Assembly (NCBI GenBank): GCA_030019205.1
Contig: JASEFH010000019.1
Coordinates: forward strand, 1 to 53,077
Source: Methanomicrobiales archaeon
GTDB lineage: Archaea > Halobacteriota > Methanomicrobia > Methanomicrobiales > JACTUA01
Reading direction: 5' to 3'
Length of the DNA stretch: 53,077 nucleotides
In this document: in pieces, positions 35,136 through 44,437 of the stretch
How positions within the stretch are numbered: the first letter of the stretch is position 1
Layout of the letters: the number at the start of each line of letters is the position of its first letter
Translations under genes and position numbers: made by a program
The notes under the pieces: generated by a model
Database searches by the model: none
What the model saw: only the letters and a program-made list of their open reading frames with translations
Told to the model about the DNA's origin: nothing

Positions 35136-35160
35136 ATATATAAGCAGCAGACGCAGGAGA
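35136..35160 (+). promoter_or_regulatory. promoter and ribosome site of rfcS-mcm
   Basis: AATATATAAGC at 35135-35145 is a strong TATA element and GGAGA at 35156-35160 lies 8 nt before the GTG at 35169. The predicted transcription start is close to the start codon, so whether the ribosome site is transcribed is uncertain. Confidence 0.45.
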
Positions 35161-35168
35161 ATGGCATC

Positions 35169-36149
35169 GTGACAGATGAACCGCCCGTCCACACCATATG
35201 GATCGAGAAGTACCGCCCGACGACCCTCTCGGAGATCGTGGGGCAGGAGGAGATCGTGGAGCGCCTGACGTCCTATGTGCGGAACGGGAGCATGCCCCAC
35301 CTGCTCTTCACGGGGAGCGCGGGGGTGGGCAAGACCACTGCGGCGATCGCGCTCGCGCGGGACTTCTTCGGGGAGAACTGGCACACGAACTTCCGCGAGC
35401 TGAACGCCTCGGACGAGCGGGGCATCGACGTCGTGCGGAACCAGATCAAGCAGTTCGCCCGCACGGCGCCGTTGGGAGGGGCGACGTTCAAGATCCTGTT
35501 CCTGGACGAGGCGGACGCCCTGACACCCGATGCGCAGGCGGCGCTTCGCCGAACCATGGAGAACTACGCCGCCACATGCCGCTTCATCCTCTCCTGCAAC
35601 TACTCGTCCAAGATCATCGATCCCATCCAGAGCCGCTGCGCCATCTACCGCTTCCGCCCGCTCCCGCGGGAGGCGGTCGAGGAAGAGCTGAAGCGGATCG
35701 CCGCGATCGAGGGGCTCACTGTCACGGACGCGGCGATGAACGCGATCGTCTACATCGCCCAGGGTGACATGCGGAAGGCGATCAACGCGCTGCAGGGGGC
35801 GGCGATCCTGGGGAGCCGGATCGAGGAGGACCGGGTGTACGCGATCACCGCGACGGCACGACCCGAGGAGATCGACGAACTCCTGGAGCTGGTGAGCGGA
35901 CGGGCGGCGTTCGACGAGGCGGAGCGGGCGCTGCGCGCCCTCCTGAACGACCGCGGAATCGCGCCGCTGGAGCTTATCGGCCAGATCTACCGCGCCCTGG
36001 TGCGGAGGGAGATGGACGGGGGGCTCAAGGTGGAGCTGATCGATCACCTGGCGGAGACGGAGTTCCGCCTCTCGGAGGGGGCGAACAGCGACATCCAGAT
36101 GGAGGCGCTGATCGCCCGCATGGTCCTCTCCGCGACAGAGAGGAAGTGA
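35169..36149 (+). CDS. rfcS: replication factor C small subunit
   Basis: 326 residues; AAA+ clamp loader subunit that places the PCNA clamp on primed DNA. Walker A is GSAGVGKT (49-56), Walker [10 protein letters not shown], sensor 1 [10 protein letters not shown], and the arginine-finger motif SRC in [11 protein letters not shown]. The [16 protein letters not shown] start is characteristic. GTG start at 35169 chosen because it begins the conserved sequence and follows GGAGA; the longer open frame upstream crosses the promoter. The stop overlaps the mcm start (GTGA). A divergent paralogue lies at 44424-45449. Confidence 0.96.
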   Translation: MTDEPPVHTIWIEKYRPTTLSEIVGQEEIVERLTSYVRNGSMPHLLFTGSAGVGKTTAAIALARDFFGENWHTNFRELNASDERGIDVVRNQIKQFARTAPLGGATFKILFLDEADALTPDAQAALRRTMENYAATCRFILSCNYSSKIIDPIQSRCAIYRFRPLPREAVEEELKRIAAIEGLTVTDAAMNAIVYIAQGDMRKAINALQGAAILGSRIEEDRVYAITATARPEEIDELLELVSGRAAFDEAERALRALLNDRGIAPLELIGQIYRALVRREMDGGLKVELIDHLAETEFRLSEGANSDIQMEALIARMVLSATERK

Positions 36150-38245
36150 GCAGCGTGGAGCAGCCCCAGACGACGGTAACGAACGTCACCGGGCAGTGGG
36201 AGAGGTTCCTGAAGAGGAGCTACAAGAGGGAGATCGGGGAGCTGGAGCGGGAGTTCCCGAAGCGCCGCTCGATATACATCGATTTTCGGAAGATCCTGGA
36301 CCTGAAGCTGCAGCAGAGCGTGCTGGACAGCCCGGGATCGACCATCGAGACGATCCGCGACGCCCTCCACAACCTGGGCACCGTCAAGCGTGAGGAGGAC
36401 AAGAGCCGGGTGAACGTGCGCTTCCTGAACCTCCCCCGGCGGACGGGGGTGCGGGACATCCGCGCCGACCAGATGAACACCTTCCTCTCGGTGGAGGGGA
36501 TCCTCCGGAAGACGACCGAAGTGCGCCCGCGGATCGTGGAGGCGGTCTTCCGATGCCCCTCCTGCGGGCGGACCCACATGGTGCCGCAGAAGCACGGGCG
36601 GTTCCAGGAGCCGGAGTCCTGCCCGCACTGCGAGAAGAGGGTGAAGATGGAGCTGCTGCCCTCCCGCTCCCGGTTCATCGACGCCCAGAAGCTGCGCATC
36701 CAGGAGTCCCCCGAGGGGCTGCGGGGGGGCGAGCAGCCGCAGACGCTCGACGTGGACGTGACAGACGACCTGACCGGCATCGTCTCGCCGGGCGACCGCG
36801 TGATCGTGAATGGCATCCTCCGCTCCCTCCAGCGGGTCGTCGGCATGAACAAGAGCACGCTCTTTGACATCTACCTGGAGTGCAACTCGATCGAGGTGGC
36901 GGAGAAGGAGTTCGAGGAGGTGGAGATCAGCGAGAAGGACGAGGAGGATCTGCTGGCGCTCAGCCGGGAGCCGGGGCTCGTGCGGAAGATCACGCGCTCG
37001 ATCGCCCCCACGATCTACGGGAGCGACGACGTGAAAGAGGCGATCGCGCTCCAGCTCTTCGGCGGGATCCCGAAGGAGATGCCCGACGGGAGCCGGCTCC
37101 GCGGGGATATCCACATGCTCCTCGTGGGGGACCCGGGCATCGCCAAGAGCCAGCTGCTCCGCTACGTGGTGAAGATCTCCCCCCGCGGGATCTACACCAG
37201 CGGGAAGTCCTCGACCTCCGCCGGGCTCACGGCGACCGCGGTCAAAGACGAGTTCGGGGACGGGCGCTGGACGCTGGAGGCCGGCGCCCTGGTGCTTGCC
37301 GACATGGGGATCGCCGCCGTGGACGAGATGGACAAGATGCGCAGCGAGGACCGCTCCGCCCTCCACGAGGCGATGGAACAACAGAGTATCTCCGTGGCAA
37401 AAGCCGGCATCACCGCGACCCTGAAGTCCCGCTGCGCCCTCCTGGGGGCTGCAAACCCCAAGCTCGGGCGGTTCGACCAGTTCGTGCCGATCGCCGAGCA
37501 GATCAATATGCCCCCGGCCCTGCTGTCCCGCTTCGATCTGATCTTCGTGATGCAGGACCAGCCGGAGAAGAAGAGGGACGAGGCGATCGCGGAGCACATC
37601 CTGAAGGCCCACCGCCTGGGCGAACTTCTCGTCCAGCACGCGCATTCCCCCATCCCCGGTGTGGACGAGGCGTACATCGAGCGCGAGCGGGCGCCGGTCA
37701 CACCCGACATCGAGCCGACGCGGCTGCGGAAGTACATCGCCTACGCCAAGCGGACCTGCTTCCCCATTCTCTCTGCGGAGGCGAAGGAGACGCTCGTCGA
37801 GTACTACATGCGGCTCCGCGGGCTCGCCGACAGCAACAAACCGGTGCCGGTGACCGCCCGGCAGCTGGAGGCGCTCGTGCGCCTCGCCGAGGCGAGCGCC
37901 CGCATCCGTCTTTCAAAGACGATCGAGCGCGAGGATGCCGAGCGGGTGATCCGCATCGTGGACACCTGCCTGCGCATGGTCGCCTACGACGCCGAGACGA
38001 ACACGTTCGACATCGACAAGCTGGTCACCGGTGTCCCGAAGACGCAGCGGGACATCATCCGCACCATCAAGGAGGCGATCCGCACCCTGAGCGGCGAGGG
38101 CGGGAACCGCGCGCGGATCGACCAGGTGATCGAGAGCGTCGTCTCCCAGGGGTTCGACCGCGCGAAGGTGGAGGCCCAGATCGAGCTCCTGATCCGCCAC
38201 GGCGAGGCGATCGAGCCCCGGCACGGTGTCATCCAGCTCATCTAA
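36146..38245 (+). CDS. mcm: MCM replicative helicase
   Basis: 699 residues; the hexameric helicase that unwinds DNA at replication forks. The N-terminal domain carries a zinc site ([10 protein letters not shown] ... SCPHCEKRV, near residues 135-170) and OB fold. The AAA+ domain has Walker [10 protein letters not shown], Walker [10 protein letters not shown], and an arginine finger in [11 protein letters not shown]-terminal winged helix follows (about 620-699). GTG start overlaps the rfcS stop by 4 nt; a second GTG at 36155 is possible. Co-expression with the clamp loader makes functional sense. Confidence 0.96.
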   Translation: MSSVEQPQTTVTNVTGQWERFLKRSYKREIGELEREFPKRRSIYIDFRKILDLKLQQSVLDSPGSTIETIRDALHNLGTVKREEDKSRVNVRFLNLPRRTGVRDIRADQMNTFLSVEGILRKTTEVRPRIVEAVFRCPSCGRTHMVPQKHGRFQEPESCPHCEKRVKMELLPSRSRFIDAQKLRIQESPEGLRGGEQPQTLDVDVTDDLTGIVSPGDRVIVNGILRSLQRVVGMNKSTLFDIYLECNSIEVAEKEFEEVEISEKDEEDLLALSREPGLVRKITRSIAPTIYGSDDVKEAIALQLFGGIPKEMPDGSRLRGDIHMLLVGDPGIAKSQLLRYVVKISPRGIYTSGKSSTSAGLTATAVKDEFGDGRWTLEAGALVLADMGIAAVDEMDKMRSEDRSALHEAMEQQSISVAKAGITATLKSRCALLGAANPKLGRFDQFVPIAEQINMPPALLSRFDLIFVMQDQPEKKRDEAIAEHILKAHRLGELLVQHAHSPIPGVDEAYIERERAPVTPDIEPTRLRKYIAYAKRTCFPILSAEAKETLVEYYMRLRGLADSNKPVPVTARQLEALVRLAEASARIRLSKTIEREDAERVIRIVDTCLRMVAYDAETNTFDIDKLVTGVPKTQRDIIRTIKEAIRTLSGEGGNRARIDQVIESVVSQGFDRAKVEAQIELLIRHGEAIEPRHGVIQLI

Positions 38246-38271
38246 ATCCTCCGGACCCCCTACCCTTCTCC

Positions 38272-38607
38272 ATGATCACCGATCGAGAGAGGGCGGCATT
38301 CGAGGCCGGCATCAAACTCGGGGCCCTCTACCACCAGTGGGTGGGCACGCCCATCTCCCCGGAGACCGCGGGGACGGTGGAGACCGCGATCGAGCAGGCC
38401 GTTGCCCTGCAGCCCTGCGTTGAGGGGGTGCGGGTGCGGCTGGACCGCAGCCTGATGGAGCCGAACCTCTTCGGCTACTCCGAACTCCGCGGGCTGATGT
38501 TCCGCGTGGAGGTGACGACCCGTGTGGGGCGGGCCGTCTGCCGGGCCGTTCTCGAGAGCCGGGACGGTTACCCCCTGATGGATCTGGTGTCCTGCGATGA
38601 GGGCTGA
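38272..38607 (+). CDS. mptD: archaeal dihydroneopterin aldolase MptD (DUF372)
   Basis: 111 residues. Cleaves dihydroneopterin in the pathway to tetrahydromethanopterin-type C1 carriers. The N-terminus (ITDRERAAFEAGIKLGALYHQW) and the VGTPISPET element, then the conserved EPNLFGYSELRGLMFRVEV strand, match the archaeal MptD/DUF372 family in sequence and length. Starts at ATG 38272, 26 nt after mcm. The stop overlaps the next gene by 11 nt, so the two are translationally linked. Confidence 0.85.
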   Translation: MITDRERAAFEAGIKLGALYHQWVGTPISPETAGTVETAIEQAVALQPCVEGVRVRLDRSLMEPNLFGYSELRGLMFRVEVTTRVGRAVCRAVLESRDGYPLMDLVSCDEG

Positions 38608-39424
38608 GAGGATTCCCATCACCGACGATCACATCCACATCGATCCCCGCAACGGCCGCGGGATCGAGGCTGCGAAGGAGTTCCGGCGGGCGGGGGGCAC
38701 TCACATCTTCCTGGTCTCCAAACCTTCCTGGAGCTGCGGGGTCGAGCCCGCGAGCGGTGCGGAGTACGGGGCGGTGTTCGAGTACACCCTCTCGGTCGCC
38801 GAGCGGGTGCGGGAGGCGGGCGTCGTGGCATTCGCTGTGCTCGGGGTGCATCCGGCGGAGATCACCCGCCTGTCCGAACGGATGCCCCTTCCCGAGGCCG
38901 CGGCGGCGATGCGGCGGGGGCTGGAGGTCGCCGCCGCCTACGTGCGGGAGGGCCGGGCGGTCGGCCTGAAGAGCGGGCGCCCCCACTACCCGGTCCCGGC
39001 GGAGGTCTGGGATGCCAGCAACGGCGTACTGCGGCACGCCCTCGCCCTGGCCGCCGACTGCGGATGCGCCCTGCAGGTCCACGCCGAGAGCGGGCCCTGC
39101 GCCGATATCGTCGGCATGGCGGAGTCGGTCGGCATGGACCCGGGGAGGGTGGTGAAGCACTTCGCCGTGCCCGAGACGCCTCTCGTGCCCTCCCTCATCG
39201 CCCGCCACGAGGGGATCGCGGATCTCGCCCTCCGGGGCAGGCGGTTCACGATGGAGAGCGACTACATGGACGAGACCAGCCGGCCCGGCGCCGTGCTGGG
39301 GCCGAAGTCCGTCCCCCGCGCGACGAACCGACTCCTCGCCGAAGGGCGGATCGGCGTTGAGGAGGCCTGGCGCATCCACGCGGACACCCCCGCGGCGGTG
39401 TACGGTGTCGAGATCGCGCTCTGA
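38597..39424 (+). CDS. TatD-related metal-dependent hydrolase (COG1099-like)
   Basis: 275 residues. TIM-barrel hydrolase with a first metal motif PITDDHIHIDP (HxH), a second-strand motif AVLGVHPAEI, then GLKSGRPHYPV, LQVHAESGP for a metal His, HFAVPETPL, and an end motif MESDYMDETSRPGAV with the Asp of the active site. This is the archaeal TatD-like group of predicted metal-dependent hydrolases; the true substrate is unknown. It overlaps mptD by 11 nt, which may point to pterin or nucleotide metabolism, but that is inference. Confidence 0.82.
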   Translation: MRAERIPITDDHIHIDPRNGRGIEAAKEFRRAGGTHIFLVSKPSWSCGVEPASGAEYGAVFEYTLSVAERVREAGVVAFAVLGVHPAEITRLSERMPLPEAAAAMRRGLEVAAAYVREGRAVGLKSGRPHYPVPAEVWDASNGVLRHALALAADCGCALQVHAESGPCADIVGMAESVGMDPGRVVKHFAVPETPLVPSLIARHEGIADLALRGRRFTMESDYMDETSRPGAVLGPKSVPRATNRLLAEGRIGVEEAWRIHADTPAAVYGVEIAL

Positions 39425-39504
39425 CGGTTCCCGCGGTCATGGGCGTACCCGGACGAGCTCCCGGCGTTCATTTTTTCATGCCTCCCGTCGATGATCTACC
39501 GGCA

Positions 39505-39798
39505 ATGTACATGAAAATCCACCGCACCCCGGACGGCCATGCCGTCGTCGCCGTCTGCGACCGCGAGCTTCTCAATACGACCGTCCGCAGCGGAGAGGTC
39601 GAAATCTTCATCTCCGAGAAGTTCTACGGGAACACGCCGGCCACGGAGGCGGATGTGGAGAGGGCCCTCGCGGCTGCCGACAACGTCAACCTGATGGGGG
39701 AGCGGTGCACGGCGATCGCGATCCGCCTGGGTCTCGTCTGCCGGGATGGCTGTATCCGTCTGGGCGATGTGCCGCACGCCCAGATCTACGGACTGTGA
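39505..39798 (+). CDS. DUF424 family protein
   Basis: 97 residues starting MYMKIHRTPDGHAVVAVCDREL; homologues of this archaeal family start in the same way, so the ATG at 39505 is chosen (39511 also possible) rather than the longer frame from 39439. Conserved pieces: LLNTTVRSGEVEIFISEKFYG, NVNLMGERCTAIAIRLGL, and the C-terminal VPHAQIYGL. The function of DUF424 is unknown. It is placed 13 nt before nmd3, so a role in ribosome or RNA biology is plausible. No clear ribosome site. Confidence 0.85.
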   Translation: MYMKIHRTPDGHAVVAVCDRELLNTTVRSGEVEIFISEKFYGNTPATEADVERALAAADNVNLMGERCTAIAIRLGLVCRDGCIRLGDVPHAQIYGL

Positions 39799-39811
39799 TG
39801 CGGATACGTCC

Positions 39812-40855
39812 ATGAAGGGCATCCTCGAGAGTTTCTGCCCGCGGTGCGGACGACCCTCCGAGGGGATCTGCGATCGCTGCCGCGCCGCGGAGGTCGTGTG
39901 GATCCGCTGCGATCCCCGCATGGAGAGCGTGGCCTGTCCGATCTGCGGGGCGGTGAAGCAGGGGGGCGCCTGGGTCGCGTCCGCCGCGGAGCGGGAGCAG
40001 CTCGCCCGCGAGCTCGCCCTGCGGGCAGTGCACCTCCATCCCGAGGTGGAGGACGTCCGCGTCTCGACCGCGCTGCAGGAGCGTAGCCAGAACCGCACGG
40101 TCGCCACCACGTCCGTCTCCGGGACGCTCTACTCCGTGCCGCTCTCGGCCACCTGCCGCACGGAGATCAGGTTCCGGAGCGAGCAGTGCACCCGCTGCAG
40201 CCGCATCCGGGGAGGCTACTACGAGGGCGTGGTGCAGGTCCGCGCGAAAGACCGTGCCCCGACGGGTGGCGAGGTGCAGGCGGCGGCGCGGATCGCCTGC
40301 GATCTGGAGAGGCGGCTGCAGGAGAGCGGCGAGCGTCTCTCGTTCGTCTCGGAGATGCAGGAACTCCGCGAGGGGCTCGACATCGTGGTGGGCACCCAGC
40401 ACCTGGGGCTGCTCCTCGCCCAGGCGATCACCGCCGAGCTCGGCGGGCGGTTCACCACCCACCCCAAACTCGTCGGGGAGAGGGACGGAAAAGCGCTCTA
40501 CCGCATCACCTACTCCATCCGCCTCCCCTTCTACCAGAAGGGTGACGTGATCGAGGCGGAGGGGCGCTACTACGAGGTGCGGGAGGTGGAGAACCAGTAC
40601 CTCCGCGTATTCGACCTCGTGAGCGGCTCGGCGCGGTCGATTCCGGAGGATCAGCCCGCCCGCCGCATCGGCAACGTGCGCGAAGCCCGGGACGCGATCG
40701 TCGCCTACCGGGACGGCGCCGCCCTGGGCATCCTGGACCCCGATACCTATGTCCTGCACGAACTGGAGCCGATCCGCTGGCTCCCCCTGGAGGGCGGGGA
40801 TACGGTGCGGGTCCTGCGGGACCGCGAGCGGGAGCGGCTGGTGCCGGTCGGGTGA
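39812..40855 (+). CDS. NMD3-related ribosome biogenesis protein
   Basis: 347 residues. Archaeal relative of NMD3, the factor that in eukaryotes exports the 60S ribosomal subunit and in archaea probably acts in large-subunit maturation. The N-terminal zinc sites are visible: FCPRCGRPSEGICDRC and VACPICGAVKQG, then QCTRCSRIRGGYYEG further on. Conserved IVVGTQHLGLLLAQAI and YSIRLPFYQKGDVIEAEGRYYEV follow. The ATG at 39812 is the first residue of the conserved sequence. It precedes the tRNA-modification gene taw2. Confidence 0.88.
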   Translation: MKGILESFCPRCGRPSEGICDRCRAAEVVWIRCDPRMESVACPICGAVKQGGAWVASAAEREQLARELALRAVHLHPEVEDVRVSTALQERSQNRTVATTSVSGTLYSVPLSATCRTEIRFRSEQCTRCSRIRGGYYEGVVQVRAKDRAPTGGEVQAAARIACDLERRLQESGERLSFVSEMQELREGLDIVVGTQHLGLLLAQAITAELGGRFTTHPKLVGERDGKALYRITYSIRLPFYQKGDVIEAEGRYYEVREVENQYLRVFDLVSGSARSIPEDQPARRIGNVREARDAIVAYRDGAALGILDPDTYVLHELEPIRWLPLEGGDTVRVLRDRERERLVPVG

Positions 40856-40858
40856 GGG

Positions 40859-41737
40859 ATGCGGGCGCGAAGGTGCAGGAGGGGCGATCTCCCCCGGATC
40901 GCAGCGGAGGCGTGGGTCGATCCCTCCCGCCGCATCCACCTCTGCGGGGAGACGGCGTACGTCCCCGTGCGGGAGGGCTGCGCCTGGGATACGGAACTCC
41001 CCGAGCGGATGCCCTACCGCGGACGGGGGTTCCAGCGGCTCGGCGACGTGATCGTGCTGCACGGGCGGCCGCCGGATGCCGGCGAGCTCGCGGCGATCGT
41101 CGCCTGGGAACGCCCCCGCGGGATCCTGCACCTGCGATCCCTCGAGGGGGCGACCCGCACACCGGAGACCGTCCTCCTCTACGGGACCTGCGGAGAGGTC
41201 TGCCAGCGCGAGAACGGCTGCCGCTACTGGCTCGATCCCGAAAGGGTGATGTTCGCGCAGGGCAACCGGGAGGAGAGAGCGCGTATGGGTGCGGTCGTAC
41301 GGGAGAGCAGGCGGTGCGAACGGATCGCCGATCTGTGCGCGGGGATCGGCTACTTCACCGTCCCGATGGCCCGGAGCGGGGGGGATGTCCACGCAATCGA
41401 GCTGAACCCCGTCGCGTTCCGCTACCTCGAGCGGAACGTGGCCGAGAACGGGGTGCAGGACCGCGTGCAGTGCTCCTGCGGGGACTGCCGCGACCTGCTC
41501 GAGGGGTGCTACGACCGCCTGGTGCTGGGCCACTTCGGGAGCCGGGCGTTCCTCCCCGCCGCGCTGCAGCATGCGCGGGGGGGGAGCGTGCTCCACGTCC
41601 ACAGTATCGGGAGCATGGAGGCGGAGATCCGGGCCCTCTCTGCCGCCCACGGCTTCTCGGCCGAGGTGAGCGTCCGCCGCGTGAAGAAGTACGGGCCCCG
41701 CGCCCTCCACGTGGTGCAGGATGTGAGGCTTACATGA
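40859..41737 (+). CDS. taw2: tRNA wybutosine-pathway enzyme Taw2
   Basis: 292 residues. Transfers an aminocarboxypropyl group from SAM to the modified base at position 37 of tRNA-Phe. It has a Rossmann methyltransferase-like core: ADLCAGIGYFTVPMARSG (motif I), VHAIELNPVAFRYLERNV, then RLVLGHFGSRAFLPAAL, and the typical Taw2/Trm5 piece before it (YWLDPERVMFAQGNREERARM). The end KKYGPRALHVVQDV also fits. It lacks the NPPY-like motif of Trm5 at the catalytic position (GHFGS instead), which favours Taw2 over a methyltransferase. The stop overlaps coaBC (ATGA). Confidence 0.85.
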   Translation: MRARRCRRGDLPRIAAEAWVDPSRRIHLCGETAYVPVREGCAWDTELPERMPYRGRGFQRLGDVIVLHGRPPDAGELAAIVAWERPRGILHLRSLEGATRTPETVLLYGTCGEVCQRENGCRYWLDPERVMFAQGNREERARMGAVVRESRRCERIADLCAGIGYFTVPMARSGGDVHAIELNPVAFRYLERNVAENGVQDRVQCSCGDCRDLLEGCYDRLVLGHFGSRAFLPAALQHARGGSVLHVHSIGSMEAEIRALSAAHGFSAEVSVRRVKKYGPRALHVVQDVRLT

Positions 41738-42870
41738 CCGTCCAGACGCTCGCCGGGAAGGTGATCGTGCTCGCCGTCACGGGGAGCATCGCCGCCGTCG
41801 AGACGGTGCGGCTCGCCCACGCCCTCCGCCGCCGCGGCGCCGCGGTCCAGGGCGTGATGAGTGCGGCGGCGTGCGGGATCCTCCATCCGGATGCCCTGAC
41901 GTACGCGACCGGTCGGGAGACGATCCTCCGCTGCGGGGGGCGGGTGGAGCACGTGGAGTACTGCGGCGAGGGGGGGCGGGCGGACCTGCTGCTGATCGCC
42001 CCCTGCACGGCGAACACGATCGGCAAGATCGCCGCCGGGATCGACGATACCGCCGTGACGACGTTCGCGACGACCGCCATCGGGCGGGGTATGCCGTTCG
42101 TCGTCGCCCCGGCGATGCACGGGAGTATGTACCGCCACCCGCGCGTGAGGGAGAACCTCGCCCGCCTGGAGGGCTGGGGGATCGATGTCGTCCCCCCGCG
42201 GATCGAGGAGGGGCGGGCGAAGATCGCCGGGATCGAGGAGATCGTGCTGCACGCGGAGCGGGCGGTGATGGGAAGACCGCTCCAGGGGAGGAGGGTGCTC
42301 GTCACCAGCGGGGCCTGCCGTGAGCCGCTCGACGACGTGCGGGTGCTGACCACCCGCTCGAGCGGGCGGATGGGGCGCGCCCTGGCGCTCCAGGCCTACC
42401 GTCTGGGGGCGGAGGTGACGGTGGTCCACGGCGACTCCTTCCCCGCCGTGGAGAATGTCATGGCGGAGACCGCGGCCGAGATGGCGGAGCAGGTGCTCCG
42501 CCGCGTGGAGGCCGGCGTGGACTACTATGTCAGCGCCGCGGCGGTCTCGGACTTCGCCCCCGAGCGCCGGGAGGGCAAGATCGAGAGTGGTCGGGCGGTC
42601 ACCGTCTCGCTCCGCCCCCTCCCCAAGCTGCTGGATGCGGTGCTCGCCGCGGATCCGCCTCCCCGTGTCGCGGCATTCAAACTGGGATGGGACGCGGAGG
42701 AGAAGGCGCGGGGGATGCTCGAGCGGGGCGTCTCCGTCGTCGTGGCGAACACCCCGGCCGCGATGGGGGCGTCCCGCGGCGAGTTCGTCCTGATCGACCG
42801 GAACGGGCGGCTGCCGCTCTGCGGCTCGAAGGAGGAGGTGGCGGCGGCGCTATGGGCCCGGTTGCAGTAG
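41734..42870 (+). CDS. coaBC: phosphopantothenoylcysteine decarboxylase / phosphopantothenate-cysteine ligase
   Basis: 378 residues; two CoA-synthesis steps in one protein. The N-terminal flavoprotein half (about 1-175) has VTGSIAAVETVRLAHALRRRG, LLIAPCTANTIGKIAAGIDD and PAMHGSMYRHP, the last corresponding to the PxMNxxM motif. The C-terminal ligase half has LVTSGACREPLDDVRVLTTRSSGRMG and SAAAVSDFAPERREGKIES, with the conserved Lys. It overlaps taw2 at the start and pantoate kinase at the end (19 nt), so it is translationally coupled. Confidence 0.94.
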   Translation: MTVQTLAGKVIVLAVTGSIAAVETVRLAHALRRRGAAVQGVMSAAACGILHPDALTYATGRETILRCGGRVEHVEYCGEGGRADLLLIAPCTANTIGKIAAGIDDTAVTTFATTAIGRGMPFVVAPAMHGSMYRHPRVRENLARLEGWGIDVVPPRIEEGRAKIAGIEEIVLHAERAVMGRPLQGRRVLVTSGACREPLDDVRVLTTRSSGRMGRALALQAYRLGAEVTVVHGDSFPAVENVMAETAAEMAEQVLRRVEAGVDYYVSAAAVSDFAPERREGKIESGRAVTVSLRPLPKLLDAVLAADPPPRVAAFKLGWDAEEKARGMLERGVSVVVANTPAAMGASRGEFVLIDRNGRLPLCGSKEEVAAALWARLQ

Positions 42871-43709
42871 GCTACTCCCCGGGCCACATATCGGGATTCT
42901 TCCGGGCGGTGTGCAGCGGCGATCCCGCGATCTCGGGCTCGGTCGGGGGCGGGATCGTGATCGCCGAGGGGGTGTGGGCCTGCGTCTCGCCGGCGGATGA
43001 GACGCGGATCGTGGTGCACAGCGTCTCGGGGGGACGGGCGGTGACGGAGGAGGGATCCCCGCCGCTCGCCTACGTGCTGCGGAGACTGGGTATCGCCGCC
43101 GAGGTCACCACTGTCTGCCGCCTGCCGATTGGATCGGGCTTCGGCCTCTCCGCGGCCTCGATCCTTGCGTCCCTGGCCGCCCTGAACTCCCTCTACTCCC
43201 TCGGGCTATCGCGGGCGGAGATCGCCGCCCTGGCCCACGAGTCCGAGATCGTCCACCGCACCGGCCTGGGGGACGTCGCCGCCTGCCAGGGGGGAGGGGT
43301 CGCCTGCCGCAAGGGCCCCGGGACCCGGGCGGAGATCGTGCGCTGTACCGACGTGCGGGAGCCGATCTTCGCGGTGACGTTCGGACCGCTGGACAGCCCG
43401 ACGGTGCTCCGCTCCGCCGCCGCGATGGAGCGGGTGGCGGCCGCCTACCCCCCGCGGTTTCCGCGGGACATCCGCGACTTCTTCGCCCTCTCGCGAAGTT
43501 TCGCGGAGAAGAGCGGGCTTGTCACCCCGGAGGTGGCGGAGGTGCTGGCCGCCTGCGATGCGGCGGGGGTGCCGGCGAGCATGACGATGCTCGGGCGCGG
43601 GGTGTTCGCCCTGGGGGAGGGAGCCCGAGCGGTCTTCTCCGAATTCGGCGAGGCGATCCCCCTGACCGTGGCGAAGAGCGGGTTCGGGCTGCGGGAGGCG
43701 GGGGGGTGA
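42852..43709 (+). CDS. pantoate kinase (archaeal CoA pathway)
   Basis: 285 residues; phosphorylates pantoate in the archaea-specific route to 4'-phosphopantothenate. A GHMP-kinase: the N-terminal [11 protein letters not shown] and the ATP-binding [20 protein letters not shown] (GxGLGSSxx type) are visible, and [16 protein letters not shown] follows. The C-terminal motif [13 protein letters not shown] has Gly-rich character. It begins inside coaBC and its stop overlaps the GTG start of phosphopantothenate synthetase. Length fits the family. Confidence 0.92.
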   Translation: MGPVAVGYSPGHISGFFRAVCSGDPAISGSVGGGIVIAEGVWACVSPADETRIVVHSVSGGRAVTEEGSPPLAYVLRRLGIAAEVTTVCRLPIGSGFGLSAASILASLAALNSLYSLGLSRAEIAALAHESEIVHRTGLGDVAACQGGGVACRKGPGTRAEIVRCTDVREPIFAVTFGPLDSPTVLRSAAAMERVAAAYPPRFPRDIRDFFALSRSFAEKSGLVTPEVAEVLAACDAAGVPASMTMLGRGVFALGEGARAVFSEFGEAIPLTVAKSGFGLREAGG

Positions 43710-44437
43710 TCCCCCCCGATCACCCGCGCCACCGCTCGCTCGTGGTGCGGGAGCGGCTGGCGGCGTATGCCCGGGAGGGTGTGGTGGCGCTCGAAGGCCT
43801 GATCGCCCACGGGCGGGGGGAGGCCTTTGACTACCTCCTGGGGGAGCGGACGATAGAGAGCGCCCTTCTGGCCGAACGGACCGCCGCCGCCATGCTGCGG
43901 ATGGCGGAGCGCCCCGTCTTCTCCGTGAACGGGAACACCGCGGCGCTCGCCGCCGGGGCGATCGCCGCCCTCCAGCGGGTGTCGGGGATCCCCGTGGAGG
44001 TGAACCTCTTCCACCGCACGGAGGAGCGGGTGCGGCGGATCGCACGAATCCTGGAGGACGCGGGGGTGTCGGTCCTCGCGGGCGAGGCGGAGAGGCTGAT
44101 CCCCCTATCCCACGATCGGGCGTACTGCCTGCGGGACGGGATATACGCCGCTGACGTGGTGCTGGTCCCCCTGGAGGACGGGGACCGCTGCCAGGCCCTA
44201 CGCTCTCTCGGGAAGCAGGTGATTGCAATCGACCTGAACCCCCTCTCCCGCACTGCGCGCTCCGCCACGCTCACCATCGTGGACGAGGTGACACGGGCGA
44301 TTCCGGCGGTTGCAGAGGCGTACCCAACGCTCACCGATGCGGAGAGCGCAAGGCTGATCAGCCGTCTCGACAATACGTATCTACTGCGATCCGCCCTGGA
44401 TGCGATAGGAGAACGACTTTTCCATGCTCTGGATTGA
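43706..44437 (+). CDS. 4-phosphopantoate--beta-alanine ligase (phosphopantothenate synthetase)
   Basis: 243 residues; joins phosphopantoate and beta-alanine using ATP, the archaeal replacement of pantothenate synthetase. Recognisable from [20 protein letters not shown] at the N-terminus, [35 protein letters not shown], and [30 protein letters not shown] start overlapping pantoate kinase (GTGA). The 3' end overlaps the RFC-like gene by 14 nt. With coaBC and pantoate kinase it forms a compact CoA-synthesis operon. Confidence 0.93.
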   Translation: MIPPDHPRHRSLVVRERLAAYAREGVVALEGLIAHGRGEAFDYLLGERTIESALLAERTAAAMLRMAERPVFSVNGNTAALAAGAIAALQRVSGIPVEVNLFHRTEERVRRIARILEDAGVSVLAGEAERLIPLSHDRAYCLRDGIYAADVVLVPLEDGDRCQALRSLGKQVIAIDLNPLSRTARSATLTIVDEVTRAIPAVAEAYPTLTDAESARLISRLDNTYLLRSALDAIGERLFHALD

